64,000 bases of DNA. Origin: Lunularia cruciata (lineage: Eukaryota; Streptophyta; Marchantiopsida; Lunulariales; Lunulariaceae). Numbering within the stretch: the stretch's first letter is position 1; every line of letters starts with the position of its first letter. Made by a program: the position numbers and the translations under genes. Below are positions 1 through 11,094 of the stretch, one piece after another. The notes under the pieces were generated by a model. It did no database searches, was not told where the DNA came from, and saw only the letters and a list, made by a program, of their open reading frames with translations. The stretch spans positions 62,598,552 through 62,662,551 of the forward strand of contig OX419756.1 of the NCBI GenBank assembly GCA_948567375.1. The letters are read 5' to 3'.

Positions 1-884
1 CCCTTGTCCAAAATGTATACATGTAAGGAGGCACTTCTGTCTCTAAACATGGATACCCCTCCAAGATGAGAGCATTCACCTTCTTTGTCACAAAGAGAAC
101 ATCAAAGCGATCAGGTCATTGTCCCATTTTCACAAACAATAGAGCAAATCCCATCAATGGGATTTGTCACAACAAATCCCATTAGTCACATCTTCATCTT
201 GAAATTCAAAATTGTCATTGTCAACTAACTCCCGATGTTTCACACGAGAAATGGAATATTTCTTGCATGACTAATGCATTTTTAACCCAAAATTTAAATT
301 TCTCATATAAAAAATATAATGTAACTTTAACAACTAATGTATCTCTCACTCTAGACTTTGGATACTTAGTAGCAACAATTTGAATCTCTAACCCTGGAAA
401 TCAAATAATTCTTTGTCACGTAGACTTCCAACAACGGCACCCAACAACCCCATCCTGGCACACTCGAGCGACACCCAGCACCAACGACACCCGAAAGAAC
501 AGGTGAACCCATGGCGATCCCCATAGTGCGAACGTAACCAGGACGGAAATATTGTCTAAGTTTCACAAACTTTCATACAGTTGCATAATGCAACTCTACA
601 TCGTCTGAAACTTTTCGCAAAAACTTGAACGTGAAACTTTTCGTCTTATTGACTAGCTGCGAGTACAATGAGAAACCACGATGACGTATAATTAATGCCC
701 TCTCATCACCCGTGAAGGAGCGGTTGCTCTACAATTTGCCAACAAGGGTAGGTTGAGAGCGATTTATAGAACAACGCAATTTGCAGGAGAGATTTGTAAT
801 TAACTTTCCTTGAGCTTACTGATCATATCAAAGTAGTAGAATTTTGCACCTCACAATGAAGTCAACTAGTGATACACACATTGT
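1..884. other. Unassigned flank, no gene seen
   Basis: I see no convincing gene here. The minus strand of about 1-150 has a short open stretch without recognisable domains. A small open frame on the minus strand at 366-566 has no known motif and no second copy. The segment lies just outside the left arm of the inverted duplication: similarity to the right part of the window starts near 885. Confidence 0.5.
146..165. repeat. Short perfect palindrome
   Basis: AAATCCCAT is followed by CA and then by its exact reverse complement ATGGGATTT, giving a 9-bp stem with a 2-nt loop. A third AAATCCCAT half-site follows at about 174. The function is unknown and chance is possible in AT-rich DNA. Confidence 0.6.
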
Positions 885-996
885 GTCCAGTGGACAACTC
901 CAATCAATAACGCTCAGGTTGGTCTAAACCAGAACGATCTTCGTTCAGGACTTGCAAATTACGGAGTTCGAGGTCGCATGGCCTGGAAAAGTTTAC

Positions 997-1668
997 TTTC
1001 TAGACGCTGTGAGAAGTACAAGTACATTTGGGGATTGTAATTTCTCTTGAAAGGTCTCATGCAATTGTTGCTTTTATTTTTCTATAATATCTCATATATC
1101 TCAAAAGGTCAAACCATCCAGATCTTAGAAAGAAAAGGAAAGATAATTCGGGCAGAGTGAACTTTAGTCCAATTATGAAAGACATCACATGAGCGGTATT
1201 CCACGCTTCTAATTGACAACCTTCTTAATGCTCCTCCTCGGTGTACCGAAGAGCAGCATTCATTCAGGCACCCGGTTCAGCAAACTTATTTCAACAAGTA
1301 GTTACGCATCCGACCTATGAGCACAGGATTCGACGAGTAGCTTTCTGCAGCTAGACGCTGTAAGAAGTACAATTGGGGAACGTAATATCTCTTCAAGGAT
1401 CTCATGCAATTGTTGCTTTATCTTCTCTTTAATATCTCATAAGGTCAACCCATCCAGATCTCAGAAAGGAAAGGAAAGGTAATTCGGGCATAGTAAACTT
1501 TATTCCAATTCCGAGAGGACATCACATAAGCGATATTCACGCTTCTTAAAGACAGAACCGAAGTGTTCCCCGGTGTACCGACGAGCAGCATTTTGAGCAA
1601 ACTTATTTCAACAAATAGTTACGCATGCTGCGACCTATGAACACAGGATTCTACCGAATAGCTTTCTG
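997..1668. repeat. Two tandem units of about 320-355 bp
   Basis: Unit 1 is about 997-1350 and unit 2 about 1351-1668. Both start near CTAGACGCTGT and end at TAGCTTTCTGCAG. They share landmarks in order: GAAGTACAA, CTCATGCAATTGTTGCTTT, CATCCAGATCT, AATTCGGGCA, GGTGTACCGA and CACAGGATTC. The same two-unit array is in the right arm at about 56805-57458, so the tandem duplication is older than the inverted duplication. It lies downstream of the small minus-strand gene. Confidence 0.85.
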
Positions 1669-2113
1669 CAGCTACCTATCTTGGCTTATCCTAGAGTCAT
1701 GTGCTTAGCGCTTATTTCATTTCGAATTTCGGTGTACTCTTAAGCACTGAGGGCAGTGCTACCTCAGTTCATCCACGCGGTTGGTGCCAGTGTTAGTCGG
1801 CGAGCCGAAACTCATAGAAAGGCAAATCTGCAGACGGATCCAAGCTCTTGTAGCCACCATCACAGCATTCAAACGAAAACTTAAATTCGGACTTGTAAAC
1901 TTTGCATCTGTAAACCAACCGCGAGAGCAGGAAGCTCTTCTAAGAAACTCAACCAATGTGCGGATGAGTTAAGCAATAAGGCGTCCGCATCCGTAAATCT
2001 ACAAATATGAGACAGCTGATGATAATCCCCGGTGTGCAGTAGGAACCGTTGCAGAATTGTCAGCAGAGTCTCTGAAGTCTTAGCTTGACAGACCCAATAC
2101 ACATTACGGACGA

Positions 2114-2590
2114 TCACCCGCTATGAGAGCTGGGAGCCCTGGCAGAATGATCATGAGATTCCGGAGACCGAGCAGGAGACGCATTGTGTGGAGGAGGAGG
2201 GGAATGTGTAGCTCTGGGAGAAAGAGGTGGATGGGGGGGGAGTGGGACGGAAGGGATAGAAGGTAGACGGAAAGGAGGTAGACTCGGAAGCTGAACGATA
2301 TTGGGTAGCGGGGGCAGTGCGGGGGAAGCAGGATTGGGCCTGGAAGATGGGGAAGGGTGCGCAGAAGGCGGATTCGATCCAGGAAAGGTATTGGGTAGAG
2401 GGGGGAGTGTGGGTAAACGGGTTAGATGGAAATCAGGATCGGAACTGTGCGAGGCTGGTGGTGGTGCTGATGGATTATCCGCCAAGAGAACGCGGGATGC
2501 GATTGCTGTGGGCAACAGCATTCCTCCGATGCACACGCAACATACCAAAACCATGAACGAGCCAGTAGTGAAGTGATTCATCTTCCCCAT
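2114..2590 (-). CDS. Small proline-rich secreted protein, left copy
   Basis: The predicted product has 158 residues. I start at the ATG at 2590 because the longer frame (to 2638) opens with a non-ATG codon. The N-terminus, MGKMNHFTTGSFMVLVCC, runs into a hydrophobic stretch of about 20 residues ending near TAIASR, which looks like a signal peptide with a small-residue cleavage site. The rest is rich in Pro, Ser and His, with repeated LPPLPN, PSLPP and PPPPH motifs, and ends in SSHSG. It has no transmembrane segment after the signal. This composition fits a secreted cell-wall or extensin-like protein, but I do not recognise a named family. The inverted twin at 55886-56362 has the same length and roughly 93% identity by eye. 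Expression and gene status are inferred from this paired conservation. Confidence 0.55.
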   Translation of the reverse strand: MGKMNHFTTGSFMVLVCCVCIGGMLLPTAIASRVLLADNPSAPPPASHSSDPDFHLTRLPTLPPLPNTFPGSNPPSAHPSPSSRPNPASPALPPLPNIVQLPSLPPFRLPSIPSVPLPPHPPLSPRATHSPPPPHNASPARSPESHDHSARAPSSHSG

Positions 2591-2619
2591 GTTGGCAATA
2601 GTCCCGATTTCTGCAAGTC

Positions 2620-2940
2620 CTGCGTCTACAATCGTCACTCAAAGTATGATGAAGGACTTACTGGTTGCTAATGGTGATCATGCAGTATATGTAGCTTCGA
2701 AGCAGCACTACCATTCCCTTACCAGTGGGCGTGCTTGTGAGACTTTCAATGTTTTTTGGAACTAAATCATGTCTATGATTGCTAGACTCCAAGCAGGAAT
2801 GTGCATTTCATTTACCTTGAAAGTTCTGAACACTGAAATTCGAATTTGGTACTGTTATTCTTTCGGAACATTCATTCGATTCATTCTTTTCTAGAGCGCT
2901 AGTCGGTACTTTCGACTTGTACGGACGTCACCATATAATC
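2620..2940. repeat. Gene-proximal copy of a duplicated upstream segment
   Basis: This segment begins at the 5' end of the minus-strand gene and contains AATCGTCACTCAAAGTATG, CTTCGAAGCAGCACTACC, GTGAGACTTT and TTTCGACTTGTACGG. A diverged direct copy lies at 3835-4165. Both copies are also found in the right arm, at about 55550-55870 and 54409-54670. Its place upstream of the open frame suggests a duplicated promoter or 5' region, which is an inference. Confidence 0.7.
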
Positions 2941-3834
2941 TACAGGAGGGATTCTGGATTCAATACTGTACTCAGAAATTAAAGGGAGATGTGTGATAAA
3001 AAAGATGAAAATCTGTATCATTATTAGAGGACTGTCTATGGAAAGCCCGAAGAAGACAAGTAAATATAGCTAAACATATACGAAATCTATAAACGGTTGA
3101 TTGATACAAAAAATTAGCGTAGCGTCGACGAGGAACGAGGAGAGATAAGAGAGACGTGAAAGAAATTTCCAGTGTACATTTGGTGCATATAGGATAAAAG
3201 TATATAAGAATTTATTTTAGTTTGGTCTAATTGTTATTTAGAATGAAAGTCATAATAATTCTATAAAAAGATCGGGTTTGATTAATTTCTTTTAGTATTT
3301 TAAATACTTATTCAGTAGGATGTGTCCTGATCTTTGTTATCAATTTTATTTGTGTTCCTTAGTTTTAAGATTACGGAAATGAGACGTTAGGATTTATGTT
3401 GCTTTTATTCTCTGGACAATTAACATTTTCGAATGTGAAGTGTGATATAAATGAGTTCTGGTTTCATAAAGAATAAAGAACAGAACATCTCATTGTGAGG
3501 ATCGCGGGAAATAATCACATAAAGAGCTCGGGATTGGACCTGGAGTGGACCAGAGCGGAATAGACAGGTCCTAGAGTGGACCAAGCAATAGGGCATGATA
3601 GACTACAGAATGGACGAGACCATAGAGCTCAAAGTTGGGGAACAGGGTTGCAGAATTACTAGCTGCAGTTAGGAAACAAGAAAGCCCACATAAGATTCTA
3701 TAGAAATGTAATTAGATGAATCTATGGAAATGCATTTCAATGGTTGATAGATACAATCAATTTTGGTGCTTGATTTCGAAATGATTTTGCGATGAATGTG
3801 TTAAGGCATTGATATTAACTAGTATGATATTCCG

Positions 3835-4165
3835 TAGTCCTCGGAACAATCGTCACGCAAAGTATGGTGAGGGGATACTGGTTGCTAGCTTTGACCACGC
3901 AGTATATAGAGCTTCGAAGCAGCACTACCGGTAGGCATGCTTGTGAGACTTTGCATATTTTGCGAACTTAATCATGATTTCTGTGGTTGCTGGCAGAGAC
4001 AGACAGGACAGGAATGTGCGTCTCATAAATTCTTAAACCATTGAAATCCGGAAGTGTTATTCTCACTAAAAACATTTCGACTTTCCTGTTCTTACCAAAA
4101 TCTAGACCGCAAGTTCGTACTTTCGACTTGTAATCACTGTCCTGAGTTCACCATATTAGCTTAGA
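3835..4165. repeat. Distal copy of the duplicated upstream segment
   Basis: A direct, diverged copy of 2620-2940, about 900 bp further upstream of the small gene. Shared strings include AATCGTCACGCAAAGTATG, CTTCGAAGCAGCACTACC, GTGAGACTTT, AAATCCGGAAGTGTTATTC (which aligns to AAATTCGAATTTGGTACTG in the other copy) and TTTCGACTTGTA. It marks the inner end of arm A, where similarity with A' stops. Confidence 0.65.
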
Positions 4166-7100
4166 GAATTATATATTACCCCAAGGAATGAATGATATAG
4201 TTATAACTTCTAGATATAGGAATCTTAAGTCATAGACTTCCAAATGGGTTTTGGTCTCACATGCCTTTCTAGAGTGAAATATTATCACCTACAATAAGAA
4301 AGTTTCAAATCTTATACTTGGTTCTACGAAGGTTTCTATCTCTTATCTCTTTCATATTATAAAATTATGATTAATGTTCTCCTTCCTTACAATATAAATA
4401 CCCAATTTTTTTTATCGAAACTTCTTCTTTGCTCACTTGTAACAAAGGGAATCAAAGAACATAGTGCAATCTATTATGTTGAAATATAGTCTTCTTTACT
4501 TTTTCAATTACTTGTCATAACTCATCTTTTGTTGAACTTGAGCTTTCTGAATTTGGATTAAGAGTATAGCTCTAACTTCCTACAATCCTGTACACTGTTT
4601 CTAGTTGGACATCTTGGCCTCTTTTAAATTCTCTTAAAATTTAATGTGACTTCAAATTGGGGATGGGTTGAATGAGAGAAATCAAAAATTCACTTTTGCA
4701 GTATTTTGGAGGGAGTTCAATTAAGAGCTTGTAGTTAATTGAGAGAGTTTGTGAGCGTGGGAGTATGAAAACCTCCAAAGTAGAAGACTTATGACTCAGT
4801 GGCAAGAGAGGTAGTTTAGAAAAAGGACTGGAGCCCTCTCAACTTAAGCAATCAACTATTAGCCCTTATCCATGAAAACACAAAGAGAGCAATCAAAGAA
4901 ATTCCATCTACATTTTTGTTATGCAATTGGCTTGAGAATTTGTAGTATGAAGCATGTGGTGCTTGGGAAACTTTGTCCCAATCCATGATAGATGCCCTAA
5001 TCATGGATGCAATCACATTGGGGGTAGGTATTGGGAGAGGATGCAAGGTTGAAGATGGCGTCACATTTGAGTCACATAGCCAAGCCATGCAAGACCAAAT
5101 TGTCACTTCTTCTGTCAACAAGAATCATCCATCAAATGGTTAGACAATTGTGGTACCTACCTTTTCAAAAATTTGAAATTTTGTTTCATTTGACTTTTTT
5201 TGGATGAAGGTAGATCAAGTTATTTTCAAGTTCATGGGGAAATACCCCTACTATGTGCATTCTTTGGATTTCATCTATGCACTTATTTAGATACAAAAAA
5301 TACATCACCAAAAGATCTTTCCATACAAAGGAATGGTATAAAGATATTGAGTTTAAAGAAAAGGTTGGGTACAAAAAGCACAAGTACAAAGAATCTTTCA
5401 AGCCAAAAATCTTGAAAACCAAAGTCCATATCTTGATTTCAATGGCATGTCACTTGGATAAAGAACCACTACCAAGGACCATTGGCACCCATCAAAGAGT
5501 TCTTGTATGTGGAGAATGTAGCTCATCCCTTGAGGACCATTACCAAAGAATCTTTGTCTATAAAATGAAAAGCCAACCAAGTAACTTCACTTTTGCCATC
5601 ATCAACAAGAACTCCTCTAAAGAATTCTTGTGCAATGTCAATCCCTTTGCAGTTGACAGTTATTTGTGGTTTTCATGCCCTTTGCAAAAGATGTTCAGAG
5701 CAAAGAAATCCATGAAGAATATAGCTAAGGTGATCCTTTGATCCCCAAGAATTGACAAATGGGCCATCAGAGCTAGAAGTGACGTACTCCAAAGCAAGCA
5801 CTTGATATCTCTACTCTAGAATTGGGAGTTGAGTTCACTTGCCATCATTCAATAGATGCTAAGGAGAACCTAGAGAGAAATTGGGGATTGTTGGGGTAAT
5901 CCTTATAGTTGGGGAGGGAGGTGGGGGAACATTGGAGAATAGAACTAGGCGCAGACACAAGTCACTTAGGAGCAATGGACTTAGATATTAAATTTGGGAT
6001 ATAGGAAAAGATTTTAATAGATCCATCAAGAACTCCTTTTTAGAGAAGAGATCTATGAGTGATGGTTTGAATGAGCATACTTACAAGCATTTTTCTTGTA
6101 GGTACATCATTTAGTCTGTTATGAAATTGTTTTGCTTGAAGCAAACTACTTACTTAACCATCAATCAAGAAGTTTTCTTTGAGCAACTATATAGAGGAGA
6201 ATCTATCAATTGAGCCTACATGTTCTATTGACAAGCCCTCTCCATGGTCAAGAAACTCAAGGAGGATGGAATAGCTGCCTACCTTGCTCTTTTTGAAATT
6301 CACTTCTATATGGAGTTGAATTTGCTAAGTGAAGATAAGAGTAGATGGTTTGGCAACCATTTTTTCTGGAGGCATATTTTACATATCAACCTAAAGACCC
6401 CTCCACAATCAAGAATCACATGGATAAGGATGTTGAATTTGCTCAATATGGGAATTTGTGGAGGTGAAAGAAGTTGTGCCAATCACCTCTAGGAAGAAGA
6501 AAAAGCACCCTTTAGCAACCAACACTCCAAAACAAGCACCTAAGATAGCAAAAGAAATCCTAAGGTGGTCAATCTTTCTTTGAATGAAGATGAAAGAGAA
6601 GCAAAAGAAAAAAGTGAAAAAGAAGTGCCACAATTAGTGATATTACACTCTTTTGGGAATGGTTCATACCTAAGAGGTTTAACATAAATAACTACAACAA
6701 TGACACTTCTTTCTTTAATATTATCCATTTCCAAGCTGTATCTCCATGGGAATGATTTTTTCTTGCTATTATACTTTATATTGTATGACATTGGGTTGTC
6801 ACATACAATTTTTGCACCACTACCAAGGATACATTCTTCGGAGTGGCTAGATACAAAGAGCAGACAAGGAAATGAATGCTGTTAGGGAATTGAGTACCAT
6901 GAGAAGTAATTCAAACACCTCTTGACTTATGAGCCTACAAGAGAAATAAAAAGTGCAAAGCTAAGTGGTGTGTAATAGAAAGAAAAGCTCAAGACAAGTT
7001 GGTAATCCTTAGATGAAAACAATGATAGACACCAAATTGGCCCTTTGGCAATAGTCACCACATTGGCTCTTTACTTTCAAGAATATCATTGGACAATTTG

Positions 7101-7861
7101 TTGTGTGAATATAAATTGCTACACAATATATAGTGTTGTCAACATCATACACCATAAAAGCTCAACTCATATTAAAAGCAAATGTAAACTTCAAAGATCC
7201 ACAATAATCAGATCTCAACACTCAATAATATTTTCCAACAAGCATTGATTAAATCATCAAGCCTCACTTAGTCTAGCTAAGAGAATTCAAGTTCCGTTTG
7301 CCGGCCTCTATCCACCATCACTACGATCAAAGGCTCAACATAGGGGAAGTGAGCTCTATGGAGCTACATTTTGCAATATACTCCTTGGAGTGGGTTGGAA
7401 GTCCAACCCTAATGGCATATTCAATGATGTAATGGGAGTTGTTATGGTATGAATGATGAATATAATGATGCAATTAGAAACCCTAAAGTAGAAGATGGCC
7501 ACCACCAAGTAATGCATGAGTAGCTATTGATAAAATTATGGCTATCAAGATACTCCTTCTAAAATCCTAGCAAACTTGCTTGGGCATAACAAATTTTGTG
7601 ATAGTTGTGAAAATATACATTTTTACATAATATACAGCAATGTCAATATCATACAATATAGAAGCACAACTCATATAAGAAGTCACAAACACTTGCCTCC
7701 CTAGCTAGTAGTTATGCCCCTCTAACTCTAGATAGCCTTATACTCAAAGTATGTTATACACTCTATGAAAATCAAAGATTAGGAGGTAAGGTGCTAAGGA
7801 GCCCCATTAATGGTCACTTGTCTACAATCTATATCACAAAAAGAGTGCATGAGCTATAATG
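4166..7861. other. AT-rich unassigned region with decayed open frames
   Basis: No retroelement domain is recognisable here. The longest open stretch, 5253-5741 on the plus strand, codes for 162 residues without a motif I know. At about 6240-6650 there are broken plus-strand frames, one of them Lys-rich (RKKKHPLATNTPKQAPK), that look like an eroded coding sequence of unknown origin. A diverged direct repeat of about 110 bp lies at 7085-7195 and 7595-7700. The part from about 7700 to 7861 adjoins the 3' end of gypsy G on the minus strand. Confidence 0.5.
7085..7700. repeat. Pair of diverged direct repeats (about 110 bp)
   Basis: The segments at about 7085-7195 and 7595-7700 share TTGTG, GAATATAAATTGCTAC against GAAAATATACATTTTTAC, ATAATATA, GTCAA-ATCATAC and AGCTCAACTCATAT against AGCACAACTCATAT. 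They are about 500 bp apart and not inverted. They could be remnants of the ends of an old element just downstream of gypsy G, but no terminal TG/CA is visible. Confidence 0.45.
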
Positions 7862-8935
7862 TCAAGCACACTGAAGACATAACCATTGCACTTGAGGAAC
7901 CATTGTGAGAAGAGGGGTCAAACATATGTCAACCTCACAAATAGCTATCACATACCAACATAATAGCAACAAAACCACATAACATACATCCTAAGCCTAT
8001 AAGTACAATTGCCAAGCTTGGGTCCATCATGACATCAATGTTTGGGAGGTGGCATGGTGCACAATTTCACATATGATCCTTTCAAAGAACATCATCACAT
8101 CCTTCCAACATAAGGACTTCACAAGGAAAAACCTCATGCCTTCTCAAGTAGTGTAACCTATAGTCACATCAAGAGATGTTGGTGTAGTTTGCTATAGATG
8201 TACATATTACCTGAATGAAACCAATGGATTAAGGATCTATAACCTCCTCCTCAAATAGTGGTATAACGTAAAGTATCCCTTTGTTGAGCAATTGCTAAGT
8301 TCTCTAAGGCTATTGATATCACTCTCTAAAAGATACTTGCTTGTTGAGAACATGCACTTACCCATATATTTGGATCATCCAAGTCCAAAACTATGGTAGC
8401 ATCTTGACACATAGTTGAATGTAAATTTGGATCTCATCCATAGAGAGAAAGATGCTAAGGATGCTTGCTAGTTGAATTGATCATCTATAGCCAACCAAGG
8501 TAATTGGAGATCTCAATCTCCCAAGTGGCCTCTCTACAAACTATACTTATGCAATTTTCTCTTCACTATTTGAATAAATCTCTTTGCCTAACTATCTACC
8601 CAAAGGTGATCTTGAGATGTAATATGGTGATCAATCAAGGCCTTACCACATAAGACTTAAAGCTCTCCCAAGATCTTTGTACCTTGATTAGTCAATACCT
8701 TAGCTGGTGCACCAAAATGACTAAGAACCCAATCTAGGAATAATTAAGTTGTCCCTTCATTGGACTCGTTAGGAAGTGCCACCAACTCAATCCACTTGGA
8801 TAAGTACAACATAACCAAAACATATGAATGATGTCTAACAATCAATGATAAAGGTCAAGCAAAGTCCAAACTCTAGCAATAATTGTGGCAACTTACTATC
8901 AGCATACTAATAATATAGAATGTAAGAACATGTTG
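7862..8935 (-). pseudogene. Gypsy G integrase core and C-terminus with PHD-finger-like tail
   Basis: Read from 8935 downwards, this is the integrase core of a Ty3/gypsy polyprotein: DFA near the first Asp, then VLVMLYLSKWIELVALPNE, FGAPAKVLTNQGT (second Asp now Asn), and AKRFIQ, where the third catalytic residue is Lys. A C-terminal domain follows with NLAIAQQRDTLRYTTI (about 8270) and NCAPCHLPNID (about 8060). In the same frame comes a Cys4-His-Cys3 pattern: CMLC at 7977-7988, a Cys at 7950-7952 followed by a Tyr where the fourth Cys is expected, a His at 7926-7928, then after one frame shift a Cys at 7922-7924 and CLQC at 7868-7879. A stop codon, TGA at 7862-7864, follows two codons later. 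The spacing matches a PHD finger. The copy has several stops and is dead. Confidence 0.75.
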
Positions 8936-10205
8936 TTCCCTTGAGGATATGAGTTGGAAATGGCTAGGACTGAATAGAAAGTGTCATAATGTCACAATTT
9001 TCTTATCACAAATGGTGCTCCTAAAGGTGATGGTTTAGTCTACACAAAGGTCAAGCAACCCCAAGAGTCTTTCCATCATAGCTACCTATCCTTTGCATAC
9101 TGAAACTCTTGTGATAATGTTCCACCCTTCTCTTGAATGTGTCATCACCAACAACATTGCAAGTTAGTGATATGCTAGACCATTATACAAAGATCCAAAA
9201 TCCCCTTATTAACTCCTTCTATTAACACTAATCTAATTTAACTACCTTATCTTCCTAACTACATGTTATGACTGAGCGGCCTGCATGGCAACACTCCTAG
9301 CAAACACTCTGCTTGTTGGTTACTCAAACTCAACATTTTGAAAATGGTCTTGATGGCCTGACATTGCAAAATTGTCCTATTGTACACAAGTGTTATAATG
9401 CCAAAGGTTTATACAACCATCCAACACAAAGGTGTCACTAGCCAAAAGTTGTTACCAACACAATGGTGTATAAAAAAGTTGAAGTACAAGGGTGTCCACA
9501 CTCAAGTGGTGTTACAAGTTTGATAGTGTTACCAACACAAAGGTGTTAATAACACAAAAGTCTATAAAAATGATCCATTACAAAGGTATTACCACCCCAA
9601 AGATATGTAAAATTATGAAGATGAGTTCCAAGTCAATGATGTCTTCCAAGTGAATGGTGTCATTTGCACCAAAGATGCCTAAGACTTCATATGGTTGTAA
9701 CTTTTGTTACAAAGCTCCAAATGTTATGCTTTTGGTACTGAAAAGACCTTAAAGAGACAAGTGGGAGATAGAGATTGCTTCATTTGGATATGTAACCATG
9801 CAGATATAAGCCTCAATGTGCATAGGGTATTTTGGGCCAAAGATATTGGTATGGAATTTTATATTCATGGACATTGGTGTTAAGGTCATCACCATTAAGA
9901 AATCATGATCACGGGATCACAATCATTATCACAAAGATCAAGTCCGCTAGGAGCATAAATACAAGAATCACAATCATGAAGATCATTTTCCTTGTGATCT
10001 ATGTATATGGGAAGAGCCATGGTATTTTCCCTATGTCATATTTCATAAATAGCACAATCTTGTGTTCTAGCCTTAACAACTTTCTAGATCAACAAAAAAT
10101 TGCACAATCTCATGTTCTAGCCTTACAACCTTCTTGATCTCTCATTACTCTATGAAAATTGGACTAAAAGAATATGAATATGTACTAGAAGAATGTAAGA
10201 GAATA
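8936..10205. other. Insert of about 1.3 kb splitting gypsy G integrase
   Basis: The integrase core ends at about 8935 and its zinc-finger part is found only at 10206-10463, so the intervening DNA is probably a later insertion. I see no transposase or LTR. It carries a degenerate repeat array at 9390-9620 and a segment at about 9685-9800 (TGGTTGTAACTTTTGTTACAAAGCTC) that resembles about 10540-10650. A short plus-strand frame at 9832-10137 has no known motif. Confidence 0.45.
9390..9620. repeat. Degenerate minisatellite around CACAAAGGTGT
   Basis: Variants of AACACAAAGGTGTTA recur irregularly: AACACAAAGGTGTCAC, AACACAATGGTGTATA, GTACAAGGGTGTCCAC, TCAAGTGGTGTTAC, AACACAAAGGTGTTAA and TACAAAGGTATTACC. 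The core is itself nearly palindromic (AACAC and GTGTT). Spacing varies, so this is an eroded short tandem array, not a clean satellite. Related strings (CACAAAGGTTTATGC) occur again near 10700. Confidence 0.55.
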
Positions 10206-10463
10206 TGTACTAATATTGTGAAGGTGGGTTGCCATAATAATACAACCTTATGGTAGGTAATGGGTGTAATAGTGGTATAAGAGCCTTGAGTGATGCTTGC
10301 TTGGTCAAAAACCATATATTTAGCAACAAAGTACTATACATTAGCTTGCATGCCGTGCCACCAATCAATACTTTGAAATAAGCTATTTGTCCTCTTGACT
10401 CCAAAATGACTAAGCTCCTCATGAGCATGTCATACAAGATGTGATATTTGAGATCAAAGGTAC
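10206..10463 (-). pseudogene. Gypsy G integrase zinc-binding region
   Basis: The minus strand shows the end of the HHCC domain of a Ty3/gypsy integrase. HEEL-like residues sit near 10430, then KRT-like GQIAYFKVLIGG, and KQASLKALIPLLHPLPTIR at about 10240-10295, the usual link between zinc finger and core (family pattern: C-x2-C-x2-K...GLLxPLPIP). The expected Cys pair has been lost to substitution. It belongs with the core at 7862-8935. The plus-strand segment 63775-64000 is its inverted, roughly 88% similar counterpart. Confidence 0.65.
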
Positions 10464-10777
10464 TAATCGCACGCTACTATTCTTTGATACTTGTGATGAA
10501 TGCTCGCATCTTAATAATTTCCAACCTAAATGTGTATTCAGATGGTTATAACTTCCACTATAGAGCTCTAAATGCCAAGATTCTTGTGTGTATGGAAAGC
10601 TCTTAAGAAGACACTTCTAATGAGATAAAGCACACCTCATTTAGACTTGTATTTATGGAGATATCTACCACAAAGATTTGCACCACTCTAAAGTTTTGCA
10701 TCATCACAAAGGTTTATGCAAAAATACTCCTTCAAGAAGAACTCTTCATCTAAGCTCTTCATCTACGAAAATCCTCT
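10464..10777. other. Short unassigned spacer
   Basis: The first 60 bp still align weakly with the sequence next to gypsy G' on the right (63715-63775). About 10540-10720 resembles 9685-9800, so a repeat seems to flank the G zinc-finger fragment. No gene or LTR end is visible. It ends where chromovirus gag similarity begins at CTTCAAGTCAACTAGATGG. Confidence 0.4.
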
Positions 10778-11094
10778 AAGCTTCAAGTCAACTAGATGGA
10801 ACAACAAAACTATGGTGGCAATTTTAGCTGGAGCAAACTCAATGGCAATTTTTTGGTCAAATTTTAACAGAGAGAGACTATTGAGCAATTTCAAGCCATG
10901 AAGGATGCATTCACTGCACAAGATCAATTGGTAGCATTGATAGATCAATTCAATAAGAATTTACATTTCTCAATTCTAGAAAACCATGATGTTGATTCCA
11001 AACATACAAGAAGGTGAAGCTTTGGATTGGTTTAAGAGAGGTTTACTTCAAAGAACCCATGTAGATGGTGTCTGCTTTTATTGTTGTGCAATTG
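10778..11094 (+). pseudogene. Chromovirus A gag fragment
   Basis: This is a remnant of the gag of a chromodomain Ty3/gypsy element. It aligns with the intact-order gag of chromovirus F (32930-33470): SQLDGVAKLWW is recognisable as STRWNNKTMVA, followed by a decayed QAMKDAF segment and IQEGEALDWFKRG near 11003-11042. It breaks off at AATTG (11090-11094), inside the zinc-knuckle codons, where copia 1 is inserted. The element resumes at 16335. The upstream leader and 5' LTR are missing. Confidence 0.7.

Larger units (their letters stand above)
885..4165. repeat. Left arm (A) of a 3.2-kb inverted duplication
   Basis: This block is present again in reverse-complement orientation at about 54409-57590. 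The match begins near CAATCAATAACGCT at 900 (right arm near 57560) and runs past TCCGGAAGTGTTATTCTC near 4053 (right arm near 54430). It includes a small proline-rich gene, a tandem repeat at 997-1668 and a duplicated upstream segment. It is richer in G+C than the surrounding retrotransposon DNA, most clearly at 2110-2640. About 50 kb of nested elements separates the arms. I see no terminal repeat or target duplication that would make A itself a transposon. Confidence 0.85.

Noticed and set aside
1759-2117. Short frames downstream of the proline-rich gene as separate genes
   Set aside because: They start without ATG or overlap on both strands, and they differ between A and A' only as expected for untranslated sequence; a spliced 3' exon remains possible but unsupported.
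2301-2576. Gly-rich plus-strand open frames opposite the proline-rich gene
   Set aside because: They are the antisense shadow of the Pro/Ser-rich codons. The sense frame has a signal-peptide-like start and equal length in both arms.
885-4165. Arm A as a transposon with LTRs or inverted termini
   Set aside because: The repeated 320-bp and 330-bp segments inside it lack TG/CA ends, primer site or pol genes, and no target duplication flanks the arm.
5253-5741. 162-residue plus-strand frame as a host gene
   Set aside because: No motif, no conserved partner in the window, AT-rich context; could be chance or an eroded element. Kept only as part of an unassigned region.
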